A stretch of 64,000 nucleotides of DNA from a bacterium (lineage in GTDB: Bacteria; JAUVQV01; DATDCY01): NCBI GenBank assembly GCA_036524115.1, contig DATDCY010000012.1, forward strand, positions 1 through 64,000, in the 5' to 3' direction. The notes under the pieces are model-generated. The model searched no databases. It had not been told where the DNA came from and was given only the letters and a program-made list of their open reading frames with translations. The position numbers were made by a program, and so were the translations under genes. Of the stretch, positions 9,401 to 16,493 are shown in pieces; positions within the stretch are counted from its first letter, which is position 1, and every line of letters begins with the position of its first letter.

Positions 9401-10308
9401 CCGTTGACCTGTGCCCGCCCGTGGTGTACGAAGCCGGCCTGGTGGCGGGCCTGAACTGGCTCGCCAAGAGGATGGGCGAGCAGCACCGCATCGCGGTCGA
9501 GGTGCACGCGGAGAAGGGCGCCGAGCCCGCCGGTGAGGAGACGCGGGTGCTGCTCTTCGAGTGCGCGCGAGAGCTGCTCCTGAACGCGGCGAAGCACGCG
9601 GGGGTCGCGGAGGCGCAGCTGCTGCTGCGGCGCGCGGGCGCGGACGACGTGGAGCTGACGGTTCAGGATCGGGGCCGGGGCTTCGAGGCGTCCACGCTCG
9701 CCGGGCGGGATGCCGACTCGGTGACCTTCGGGCTGTTCAGCATCCGGGAGCGGCTGGCCTACGTCGGCGGCCGCATGACGATCGAAAGCAGCCCGGGGCA
9801 GGGGACGCGCGTCACGCTGACGGCGCCGATCGCCGCGGACGCGAAACCAGGAGGGGGGGATGTGCCGATGGAGCAGGCAAGCGGGGAGCGACGCCAGCAG
9901 CTGCGGGTGGGGCGCAAGGACCGGGACTGCCGGGTGCTGATCGTCGACGACCACCGGATCATGCGGGAGGGGCTGCGGGGCCTCCTCGCGTTCGAGCGCG
10001 GCATCGAGGTCGTCGGCGAGGCGGCGGGCGGCCCGGAGGCGATCGAACTCGTGGCGCGCCTCGCCCCGGACGTCGTGATCATCGACGTCAACCTCGACGG
10101 GATGAGCGGGATGGAGGCGACGCGCCGCATCCTCGCGCAGAACGCGAGCCTCAAGGTGATCGGGCTCTCGATGCACATCGACCCGGAGGTCGCGCAGGCC
10201 ATGCGCGACGCGGGCGCCGCGGCATACCTCACCAAGGGGGGGCCGTGCGAGGACCTGATCGCCGCGATCCGGGCGGCCGCCCCCGCACCACCGGGGGAGG
10301 GCGGCTAG
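6451..10308 (+). CDS. Hybrid sensor histidine kinase: periplasmic binding domain, PAS-PAS-GAF-PAS, kinase, receiver
   Basis: A 1285-residue protein. After a signal peptide (about 1-30) comes an extracytoplasmic amino-acid-binding-type domain (about 32-260), a membrane segment (268-290), two PAS domains (about 315-560), a GAF domain (about 570-740) and a third PAS (about 755-870). The kinase is the NarX-type HisKA_3 class with H936 in ILHDHIQQ and an ATPase domain near 1010-1130. A NarL-type receiver ends the protein with phospho-acceptor D1212, but no DNA-binding helix follows. ATG 6451 has GAGGA upstream. A strong ribosome site inside the gene (9849-9864) could start a free receiver. The output is probably a separate regulator or the receiver as a phosphate sink. 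Confidence 0.88.
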   Translation: MTSGPFLTLRARTAALLAVAVAVCAPGAGATRAAEPAPREIQVGAERDFRPYSFVDEQGRPAGLGIDLIRAVAQTMGLRIRIVPSTWDAAWNGLVAGELDALPVVARLPSRMSQVDFGLPHTETFDAFFVRRGDPAPATIEQAQGKVIAVLRSDAAHHALVERRFRGALVPVDSTAEMFSLLVAGRCDALLYPRLLGELEIRERRLRGLVAGPPIPDYKRVFSFAVKKGDADLLEKLNEGLLIVKASGGYNRIYEKWLAVDDPWVRLRPYLAPAAGAMLLLSVLGALWTLSLRREVRRRTAEAAERRRAEEAARESETRYRLLFERNPTPMWVFDEETYRFLAVNEAAVRHYGWSREEFLAMTILDVRPPEERERVRAVIETQRGSREAGVGVHRHWRRDGAEIAVDITVSSVPFAGRPGRLCAMVDVTERTRAEEALRESERTLDAIFRAIPYLVSLHAPDGRWLKANPAVVEFFGFDPVGAPREDIARRLHARLPDGTPLTAANMPSSRALRGETVLGAEYLMDDRRGRVRRLLINAVPFLGEGEVRGAVFAQEDITEFRAAEEAIRTAADFLRLINESAGLPELIRGATAFLQRLSGCEAVGIRLRRGPDFPYYETVGFPRSFVQLEDSLCSREPDGRLRRDTACNPVLECMCGNVILGRFDPAQPFFTAAGSFWTNSTTQVLASTNEADRQARTRNRCNGEGYESVALIPLVMGRERLGLIQFNDRRPGCFSAEGIAFWERLAGYLGVAVAKFSAEEELRRSREDLARAQEVGQIGSWRLDVRHDVLTWSRENHRIFGLPEGTPLTYETFLGLVHPEDRAHVDRAWQAGMRGSLYDVEHRIIVDGRVKWVRERAFLELDAAGELMGGFGITQDVTKRKLAEQRLRELNETLEQRVAWRTAEANRLADQLRALAARLAQSEQRERKRLARILHDHIQQFLVVARMQLESLRRESSPERRQACLQSADAILLEALAASRSLAVDLCPPVVYEAGLVAGLNWLAKRMGEQHRIAVEVHAEKGAEPAGEETRVLLFECARELLLNAAKHAGVAEAQLLLRRAGADDVELTVQDRGRGFEASTLAGRDADSVTFGLFSIRERLAYVGGRMTIESSPGQGTRVTLTAPIAADAKPGGGDVPMEQASGERRQQLRVGRKDRDCRVLIVDDHRIMREGLRGLLAFERGIEVVGEAAGGPEAIELVARLAPDVVIIDVNLDGMSGMEATRRILAQNASLKVIGLSMHIDPEVAQAMRDAGAAAYLTKGGPCEDLIAAIRAAAPAPPGEGG
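9849..9864 (+). promoter_or_regulatory. Internal ribosome binding site and in-frame GTG before the receiver domain
   Basis: AGGAGG (9849-9854) lies seven bases before an in-frame GTG (9862-9864, residue 1138), exactly at the kinase-receiver junction; an in-frame ATG follows at 9868. Use of this site would yield a free receiver of about 148 residues. It could also be a remnant of two separate genes that fused. Confidence 0.45.
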
Positions 10309-10351
10309 GCCTGGCCGCGCGCCGCGCCGCGCCGCGCCGGCGAACCGGCCG

Positions 10352-11383
10352 CTAGTAGGGGAAGCGCTCCTTGTCCGGGTAGCGCCGCTCCAGCTGCCGG
10401 ATCTGCCGGTTGTGCTCGTCGCCCATCTGGTTGCGCTCCAGCTGCTGGCGGTAGCGCAGCGGCGCCTGCGCCTTCGGCTGCTTCTCCTGCTCCAGTTCGC
10501 GCTGGTGCAGCTGCTGGAGCAGCTCGCGCTCCTGCACCTGGCGCTTGATGAGCTCCTCGCGCTCGTTCTGGTAGCCGCGCGGGGCCCCGGCGCGTTCCTC
10601 GGGGGGGCGGTTCTGCGGCGGCGCGGGGAAGCGCCGTTGGACGGTCGGGCGGTAGATGCGCAGCTCGTTGCCGCGGACCTCGTGGCGGCGCCCCTCGAAC
10701 TCCGCGTTCTCGTCGCGGACGCGCAGCTTTTCCGGCCTGCCGCCCCAGCGCCGGAACGTGTCGTCGGAGAAGGTGCGGTCCCTCACCCGGCCGTGGTCCA
10801 TATCGAAGCGGTTCCTGACGATTTTCGTCGCGCGGAAGACGCCGGTGACGCGGGGCCGCGCGACGAAGGACCGCCACAGATCGTGGTCGAAGCAGCTGCG
10901 CTGCGGCACGAAGTTCCAGAAGAAGGCGTCGATGTCCTCGAAGCCGAACCCCCCGAAGGCGAAGCCCGCGCGGATGTCGAAGCCGATCGGCGGCGGCAGC
11001 GGCGCCCAGCCGACGAAGCCGCCGCCGACGCGCCACGCGACCCAGGCGGGCGCCCAGACGGTGTCCGGCACCCAGAACCAGCCGATGTCCTGGTCGTAGG
11101 CCCAGCGCCCGTAGTGGAAGGGGATGTCGCCCCAGGGCTCCTCGGCGATCCACATCATGCCGTCGTCGGTGTAGGCCCAGTAGCCGGTCGTGTACGGGCG
11201 CCAGCCGATCGGCATCCCGGCGGGCGTCCAGACCCAGCCGAACCCCTCGCGCTCCGCCCAGGCGCCGTACGGCGAGAGCGAGGAGAAGAAGAAGCCGAAG
11301 TCGACCTCGGCGCGCGCCGCCGGTATCGCGGCGGCCACGACGAGGGCCGTGCCGAGGAGGACGGCGAGCAATGACTTGCGCAT
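10352..11383 (-). CDS. DUF6600-like secreted protein with Trp/Gly/Pro-rich repeats and Gln/Glu/Arg-rich tail
   Basis: The product (343 residues) has a clear signal peptide (1-24, ending ARA). Residues 25-150 carry repeated aromatic motifs such as YGAWAE, YGRWAY, GWFWVP and GWAPLPPP, typical of the DUF6600/YXWGXW-type envelope proteins. The middle is less conserved. The last 110 residues are rich in Gln, Glu and Arg and should form a coiled coil. The start at 11383 has AAAGGAAAGGA upstream; longer frames run through the promoter region. Function is unknown; a periplasmic or surface structural role is likely. It is convergent with the hybrid kinase gene. Confidence 0.75.
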   Translation of the reverse strand: MRKSLLAVLLGTALVVAAAIPAARAEVDFGFFFSSLSPYGAWAEREGFGWVWTPAGMPIGWRPYTTGYWAYTDDGMMWIAEEPWGDIPFHYGRWAYDQDIGWFWVPDTVWAPAWVAWRVGGGFVGWAPLPPPIGFDIRAGFAFGGFGFEDIDAFFWNFVPQRSCFDHDLWRSFVARPRVTGVFRATKIVRNRFDMDHGRVRDRTFSDDTFRRWGGRPEKLRVRDENAEFEGRRHEVRGNELRIYRPTVQRRFPAPPQNRPPEERAGAPRGYQNEREELIKRQVQERELLQQLHQRELEQEKQPKAQAPLRYRQQLERNQMGDEHNRQIRQLERRYPDKERFPY

Positions 11384-11518
11384 GGTCCTTTCCTTTCCCG
11401 AAGGGTTGACGCTGCCGGCGACCACCTGCTCAGGGGGGGGGCCGCCCGTCGCGGCGCGCCCGCTGATAACGGGAAGATAGGTCCTGCGGCGGGGAACGGG
11501 TAGCCGCCCGTCAGCCGG

Positions 11519-11547
11519 TTGCCCGGTCGGGTTTCTTGCGCCATACT
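11519..11547 (+). promoter_or_regulatory. Sigma-70-type promoter for the hydrolase-kinase-regulator operon
   Basis: TTGCCC (11519-11524), 17 bases, CATACT (11542-11547); predicted start near 11554, about 90 bases before the ATG at 11643. The three genes to 16105 overlap or abut and are probably co-transcribed from here. Confidence 0.45.
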
Positions 11548-11642
11548 GCGGCGCAGGCGACCGGAGGGGGGACGGTGGGCGCGGAAAGGGATGCATCGAA
11601 CGTGCGCGGTCGCCTCTCGATCTGCCTCGGCTAAGTACGGAC

Positions 11643-12686
11643 ATGCTGCGGCGTCTCTCCCCCGCGACAGCGGTGGCGCTTGCCGCCGGTCTGGTTGTGC
11701 TCGGCGTCGCGCTCGGTTACGCGCTGCGCTCGCTGCAGGTGCGGCCGGACAACGCCTATGAGATCCGGGGCGGGCGCAGCGGCCTGACCAACCCGCTCCT
11801 GGACTGCGAGGTCCACGGGTACCGCCACGGCCGGGAGCTGCCCTCGTTCCAGCACGAACTCGAGGGCCGCGTCGCGGACCTCCTGCGCGGCGGCACGGTC
11901 CGGGAGGTCTCCGTGTACTTCCGCGACCTCGACAACGGGCCGTGGGTCGGCGTCGGCGAAGACCGGCCGTTCGCCCCGGGGAGCCTGCTGAAGCTGCCGA
12001 CGATCATCGCCTGCCTGAAACAGGCGGAGGCGGACCCCGCCTTCCTCGACCGCACGGTCCGGTTCCAGGGGGCGCTCGAGGGCGGCGTGATCGCGGGGTT
12101 CGACCCGGGCGCGCCGCTGGAGGCCGGGAAGGAGTACACGGTCAGGGAACTGCTCGCGCGGACGGGGGCGCTCTCGGACAACTACTCCCTGATGCTGCTC
12201 AACCGCCTGGTCGATCGCCGCGTCTTGCGCCAGATCTACCACGACCTCGGGCTCGCCGCGCCAGCGGACGTGATCTCCCAGGCCGTGCCCATCTCGCCGA
12301 AGACGTACGGGCAGATCTTCCGCGTGCTCTACAACGCCTCGTACCTCAGCCGGCAGATGTCGGAGACGGCCCTCGGGCTGCTGACGGACACTGTCTTCGC
12401 CGGCGGGCTCGTGGCCGGCGTCCCGCCGGGGACCACGGTCTCCCACAAGTTCGGCATCTACACCGAGCCGGCCGGTGGGGCGACCGCGACGCAGCTCCAC
12501 GACTGCGGCATCGTCTACCATTCCCGGCGGCCCTACTTCCTCTGCGTGATGACGCGCGGGACCGCCGAGCCGGCGCTGGAGGCGGCCATCCGGGACGTCG
12601 CGTCGTTCGTGTACGCGCGCGTCGACGCGTCCACGGCGGGTGGCGCGGACGGGCTCGGCCCCCCCCCGGCAGAGGTGCGGCGATGA
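11643..12686 (+). CDS. Membrane-anchored class A beta-lactamase-fold serine hydrolase
   Basis: The product (347 residues) has an N-terminal membrane anchor (8-28) and an extracytoplasmic domain with the three beta-lactamase/PBP motifs: S114-x-x-K117 (SLLK), S178-D179-N180 and K269-F-G in place of KTG. This places it in the class A beta-lactamase/transpeptidase fold. The KFG variant and lack of a clear Glu166 motif make true beta-lactamase activity uncertain; a cell-wall peptidase or sensor-linked penicillin-binding role is equally possible. It overlaps the following kinase gene by four bases (ATGA), which suggests a shared task such as wall-stress sensing. Confidence 0.75.
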   Translation: MLRRLSPATAVALAAGLVVLGVALGYALRSLQVRPDNAYEIRGGRSGLTNPLLDCEVHGYRHGRELPSFQHELEGRVADLLRGGTVREVSVYFRDLDNGPWVGVGEDRPFAPGSLLKLPTIIACLKQAEADPAFLDRTVRFQGALEGGVIAGFDPGAPLEAGKEYTVRELLARTGALSDNYSLMLLNRLVDRRVLRQIYHDLGLAAPADVISQAVPISPKTYGQIFRVLYNASYLSRQMSETALGLLTDTVFAGGLVAGVPPGTTVSHKFGIYTEPAGGATATQLHDCGIVYHSRRPYFLCVMTRGTAEPALEAAIRDVASFVYARVDASTAGGADGLGPPPAEVRR

Positions 12687-14680
12687 GCGCTTCGGTCAGC
12701 GCGGACCGGCCCGCCGGCAGGGGCGTCGTGCGCCGCCTGAACGATCTGAAGCTGCGCTGGAAGCTGCTCCTCGTGGTGCTGCCGCTGGCGACGCTCCCCG
12801 CGCTGGTGGTCGGCACCGTGGTCGGCTTCATCGCGACGCGGCAGGCCTACCGCGGCATCACCCAGACGAGCAAGGACGACCTCGAGCACATGGCGCGTTT
12901 CGCCATCGATCTGCTCAACGCGCACTACCAGCAGTTCGAGGTCTACCGGGCCGACAAGAAGCAGGGAATCGACCGCGAGCTGGCGACCCTCGTCAACCTC
13001 GCCTACAACCTCGTCGAGAGCGAGGAGCGCCAGCGCCGCGCGGGGCGCATCAGCCGCGAGGCCGCGCAGCGCGAGGCCCGCAAGGCGCTCAAGAGCGTCA
13101 AGCTCGGCGCGACCGGCTACCTCTACGCGATGACGGGGGACGGGCTGCTGACCGTGCACGTCGCCCAGGAGGGACAGAACATCGCCGGGGAGCGGGACGA
13201 GCGCGGCCGCTACTTCATCCGCGAGATGTGCGCCGCGGCGCGCGCCTCCGCGCCCGGGGAGGTGCTGCACATCGTCTACCCCTGGCGCAACCCGTCGCTC
13301 GGCGACACGCGCCCGCGCAAGAAGGCCGTGGCCTACCGGTACTTCCGCGAGTGGGACTGGATCGTCGCCGCCGGCGGCTACCTCGACGAGACGTACGAGG
13401 ACGTGGCCTTCGAGAACCGCGCCTTCGATGAGCTCAAGGCGCGGCTCAAGAGCAAGCGCGTCGGCAGGACCGGCTACATCTACGCGCTCTCGAGCGCGGG
13501 GGACCTGCGCATCCACGTCGACCGCGAAGGCGAGAACATCATCGACGCGCGCGACGAGAGCGGCCGCGCCTTCATCCGCGAGATCTGCGAGAAGAAGAGC
13601 GGCTGGATCCGCTACCCCTGGAAGAACGTCGGGGATGCGCGGCCGCGCATGAAGATCGTGCGCTACGAGTACTTCGAACCCTGGGACTGGATCGTGGCGG
13701 TCGGCTCCTACGAGGACGAGTTCTACGCCGAGGCCAACCTGATCCGGGGGCGGATCTTCTGGAGCATGGCCGGGCTCACGACGCTCGCGGTGCTGGTGGG
13801 CACGGTCCTCGTCTTCCACGCCTCCCGGGTGCTCACCGTCCCGATCGAGCAGATGATCGCCGTGATCCGCAGGGTCAAGCGCGGGAGACTGGACGAGCGG
13901 ATGCCGGTGCGCTCGAACGACGAGCTCGGCGAGCTGGCGGCGACGTTCAACCGCATGGTCGGGATCATCGAGCGCAACCAGGAGATGGAGACCACGCTGG
14001 CGCAGCACGAGAAGATGGCGTCGCTCGGGGTCCTCTCCTCGGCCGTCGCCCACGAGATCAACAACCCGCTCGGCGTGATCCTGGGCTACGCGGCGCACCT
14101 CGAGGGCAAGATGGACCCCAAGGACCCGAGCTTCCGCTACATCCAGGACATCCGCCGCGAGAGCAAGCGCTGCAAGGGGATCGTCCAGGACCTCCTGAGC
14201 TACGCGCGCACGCCGAAGCCGGCGCTCGAGGAGACGGACCTCACGACGCTGCTGGACCAGATCGCGGACTTCGCGGCCAATCACCTCGACCTCAGCCGCG
14301 TGCGGATCGCGCGGGAGTTCGCCCCGGGCCTGCCGCCGGTGTGCGTCGACCCCGACCAGATCCGGCAGGTCGCGATCAACCTGATCCTCAACGCGGGCGC
14401 CGCCATGGAGGCGGGCGGGACCATCACGGTCGGAACGGCGCCGGCGGGGCCCGCGCGGGTGGAGATCTTCGTCCGCGACCAGGGGTGCGGCATCGCGCCG
14501 GAGAATCTCGAGAAGATCTTCGAGCCGTTCTTCACCACCAAGGCGCGGGGCACGGGGCTGGGCCTGGCGATCACCAGGCGGATCATCGAGCAGCACCAGG
14601 GCACGATCACGGTCGAGAGCGCGGTCGGCGTCGGCACCACGGTGCGGGTGTGCCTGCCGGTCGAGCGCGAGGAGATCTAG
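12683..14680 (+). CDS. Sensor histidine kinase with two Cache domains
   Basis: The product (665 residues) has a membrane segment at about 28-52 and a periplasmic region with two similar Cache-type domains. The repeated signatures are GYLYAM/GYIYAL, HVAQEGQNI/HVDREGENI and EWDWIVA/PWDWIVA. A second membrane segment (about 355-378) follows, then HAMP (380-430), a kinase core with H457 in AHEINNP, and an ATPase domain (about 555-662). Double Cache kinases usually sense small organic acids or amino acids. The start overlaps the hydrolase stop (ATGA), and the gene ends directly before its regulator, with no gap. The nearby OFA transporter with a sigma-54 promoter suggests a carboxylate ligand, by inference. 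Confidence 0.9.
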   Translation: MSASVSADRPAGRGVVRRLNDLKLRWKLLLVVLPLATLPALVVGTVVGFIATRQAYRGITQTSKDDLEHMARFAIDLLNAHYQQFEVYRADKKQGIDRELATLVNLAYNLVESEERQRRAGRISREAAQREARKALKSVKLGATGYLYAMTGDGLLTVHVAQEGQNIAGERDERGRYFIREMCAAARASAPGEVLHIVYPWRNPSLGDTRPRKKAVAYRYFREWDWIVAAGGYLDETYEDVAFENRAFDELKARLKSKRVGRTGYIYALSSAGDLRIHVDREGENIIDARDESGRAFIREICEKKSGWIRYPWKNVGDARPRMKIVRYEYFEPWDWIVAVGSYEDEFYAEANLIRGRIFWSMAGLTTLAVLVGTVLVFHASRVLTVPIEQMIAVIRRVKRGRLDERMPVRSNDELGELAATFNRMVGIIERNQEMETTLAQHEKMASLGVLSSAVAHEINNPLGVILGYAAHLEGKMDPKDPSFRYIQDIRRESKRCKGIVQDLLSYARTPKPALEETDLTTLLDQIADFAANHLDLSRVRIAREFAPGLPPVCVDPDQIRQVAINLILNAGAAMEAGGTITVGTAPAGPARVEIFVRDQGCGIAPENLEKIFEPFFTTKARGTGLGLAITRRIIEQHQGTITVESAVGVGTTVRVCLPVEREEI

Positions 14681-16105
14681 ATGGCGGCGCGCAAGCGGGT
14701 GCTCGTGATCGACAACGAGGAGGGGATCTGCCGCATGGTCGAGGCCGTCCTCGCCGACGGCGGCTACGAGGTCGGCGTGAGCACGCAGCCGCTCGAGGCC
14801 GTGGCGGCCTTCGCGCCGGGGCGCTGGGACCTGGTGATCACCGACGTCAAGATGCCGGGCCTCGACGGCCTGGAGGTGCTGCGGCGCGTCAGGGAGCTGG
14901 ACCCGGTGGTGCCGGTGGTGATGATCACCGCGTATGCGACCGTGGAGATGTCGATCCAGGCGTTGCGGCGGGGTGCGTACGACATCATCACCAAGCCGTT
15001 CGAGCCGGAGGAGCTGCTCCACCGCGTCGGCAACGCGCTCTCCCAGACGCGGCTGCTCGAGGAGAACCGCTCGCTGCGGGAGGAGCTCGGGGGCGAGTTC
15101 CGCTTCGACAACATCGTCGGCGCCGCCACCGGGCTGAAGGACGTGCTCGAGAAGGTGAAGAAGGTCGCGGTCCGCGACCTCTCGGTGCTCATCACCGGGG
15201 AGTCCGGGACCGGCAAGGAGCTGATCGCGCAGGCGATCCACCACAACTCGCCGCGGCGCGCGGGGCGCTTCGTCGCCATCAACTGCGCGGCGCTGCCGGC
15301 CTCGCTGCTCGAGAGCGAGCTCTTCGGCTTCCGCCGCGGGGCGTTCACCGGGGCGAAGGAGGATCGGCAGGGCCTGCTCGAGGCGGCCGACGGAGGGACC
15401 GTCTTCCTCGACGAGGTCGGCAACCTGCCGCTGGACGTCCAGAAGACGCTCCTGCGTTTTCTCCAGGAACGCGAGTTCCTCCGGATCGGGGACGCCGCGC
15501 CGCGGAAGGTGGACGTGCGGATCATTTCCGCGACGAACGCCGACCTCAAGGCGGCGACCAGGGCGGGCGCCTTCCGCGAGGACCTCTACTACCGGCTCAA
15601 CGCGGTGACCCTGCACCTGCCCCCGCTGCGCGAGCGCTCGTCCGACATCCCGCTGCTGGCGGCGCACTTCGTCCGCCGGCAGAACGCGAAGTTCGGCACG
15701 GCCGTCCGCGGCTTCACGCCCGAGGCGCTGGCCGTCCTCTCGGCGTACGCCTGGCCGGGGAACATCCGCGAGCTGCGGAACGTCGTCGAGGGCTGTCTCG
15801 CGCTCGAGTCGGGCGACCTCGTCGGGCAGGCGGTGCTCGCCCAGTTCATCGAGGTCCCGGGCGGCGCGCGGGATGGGAGCGCGGAGGTGCCCGGGGAGTT
15901 GCCCGCTGTGGCCGAGGAAGGAGAAGACGGCGGCGAGGGCGGGTTCGCATCGGCCGCGAGCCGCTTCGAGGCGGAGTACTTCCGGTCGCTCCTGCGCAAG
16001 ACGCGCGGCAACGTGGAGGTGGCCGCGGCGGAAGCCGGGCTGAACCTGGCGACGCTCTATCGGAAGATCAAGAAGCATGGGATCAGGAAGGAGGACTTGG
16101 CCTGA
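14681..16105 (+). CDS. NtrC-family sigma-54-dependent response regulator
   Basis: The product (474 residues) has a receiver domain (phospho-acceptor D55 in ITDVKMPG) and an AAA+ domain with Walker A GESGTGKE (173-180) and the sigma-54 contact loop GAFTGA (220-225). The C-terminal Fis-type helix-turn-helix lies at about 430-470. It starts one base after the kinase stop, so the two form a two-component pair. Immediately downstream are two inverted repeats (16107-16160) and a sigma-54 promoter (16398-16413). The simplest reading is that this protein binds there and switches on the transporter gene. Confidence 0.92.
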   Translation: MAARKRVLVIDNEEGICRMVEAVLADGGYEVGVSTQPLEAVAAFAPGRWDLVITDVKMPGLDGLEVLRRVRELDPVVPVVMITAYATVEMSIQALRRGAYDIITKPFEPEELLHRVGNALSQTRLLEENRSLREELGGEFRFDNIVGAATGLKDVLEKVKKVAVRDLSVLITGESGTGKELIAQAIHHNSPRRAGRFVAINCAALPASLLESELFGFRRGAFTGAKEDRQGLLEAADGGTVFLDEVGNLPLDVQKTLLRFLQEREFLRIGDAAPRKVDVRIISATNADLKAATRAGAFREDLYYRLNAVTLHLPPLRERSSDIPLLAAHFVRRQNAKFGTAVRGFTPEALAVLSAYAWPGNIRELRNVVEGCLALESGDLVGQAVLAQFIEVPGGARDGSAEVPGELPAVAEEGEDGGEGGFASAASRFEAEYFRSLLRKTRGNVEVAAAEAGLNLATLYRKIKKHGIRKEDLA

Positions 16106-16106
16106 C

Positions 16107-16128
16107 ATATTTGCAGTATTGCGAATAT
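16107..16128. promoter_or_regulatory. Activator-type inverted repeat, copy 1
   Basis: Nine-base arms ATATTTGCA and TGCGAATAT separated by GTAT; the arms are complementary except at one position. The site begins two bases after the regulator stop codon and lies about 306 bases upstream of the predicted transporter transcript start. Confidence 0.7.
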
Positions 16129-16138
16129 CCAGTGTCTT

Positions 16139-16160
16139 CTGTTTGCAGTCTTGCGAATAT
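16139..16160. promoter_or_regulatory. Activator-type inverted repeat, copy 2
   Basis: Arms CTGTTTGCA and TGCGAATAT separated by GTCT. The right arm is identical to copy 1 and the left shares TTTGCA. Centre-to-centre spacing to copy 1 is 32 bases, about three helical turns, so two dimers would lie on one DNA face. Confidence 0.68.
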
Positions 16161-16397
16161 CATGACCTTCTGGTGAAAAGTCATTCAACTGCTCAATAGA
16201 CATAGATTTGTTTCGTAGAGCGCGACTTCTTCCGGGCACCGTCTGATATCAGTTCTGCCGTTTATCAACAAGCACTTCATTCGCGATCATGCGAGGACGA
16301 CAGTTCTCCTGCCTATGATCAGATAATGTTGGTAACGTGTGCAATATACTGTAACAAAAGGACTTTGTGCTGTGCGATCCCAACGGTAATCGGCGTC

Positions 16398-16413
16398 TGG
16401 CACGGCTGTTGCT
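16398..16413 (+). promoter_or_regulatory. Sigma-54 promoter of the OFA transporter gene
   Basis: TGGCACG, four bases, TTGCT: the GG (16399-16400) and GC (16411-16412) are ten bases apart, as sigma-54 requires, and the consensus is matched at every conserved base. The start is predicted near 16424, about 70 bases before the ATG at 16494. Confidence 0.85.
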
Positions 16414-16493
16414 CTATGGACCGGAGCGAGGCTTCCGGGTGTTCCGCCCGGGCGCTTCTTGCGATCGCGGCCTGGTGGCCGGGAGGCAGGGCG

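Larger units (their letters stand above)
16106..16493 (+). other. Regulatory intergenic region upstream of the OFA transporter
   Basis: This 388-base AT-rich gap holds two activator-type inverted repeats, a third degenerate copy (TCATTCGCG/TGCGAGGAC arms at 16277-16298, about 6 of 9 matches in the left arm) and the sigma-54 promoter. An open frame from 16326 continues into the transporter frame, but it begins upstream of the promoter and is not considered coding. No terminator was found after the regulator gene. Confidence 0.7.

Noticed and set aside
10313-10342. GCCGC-rich short tandem sequence between the hybrid kinase and DUF6600 genes
   Set aside because: Only about five imperfect copies in a very GC-rich gap; no sign of a functional repeat.
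12533-16108. Antisense open frame of 1191 codons on the minus strand
   Set aside because: It is the mirror of the kinase and regulator genes in GC-rich codons; its translation is Arg/Ala/Val/Asp-rich without domains or ribosome site.
16111-16160. Two direct repeats read as the start of a CRISPR array
   Set aside because: Only two copies, 12-base interval, no cas genes; the inverted-repeat reading with a nearby sigma-54 regulator explains them better.
16326-16493. Upstream extension of the OFA transporter gene
   Set aside because: It begins before the sigma-54 promoter and would not be on the transcript.
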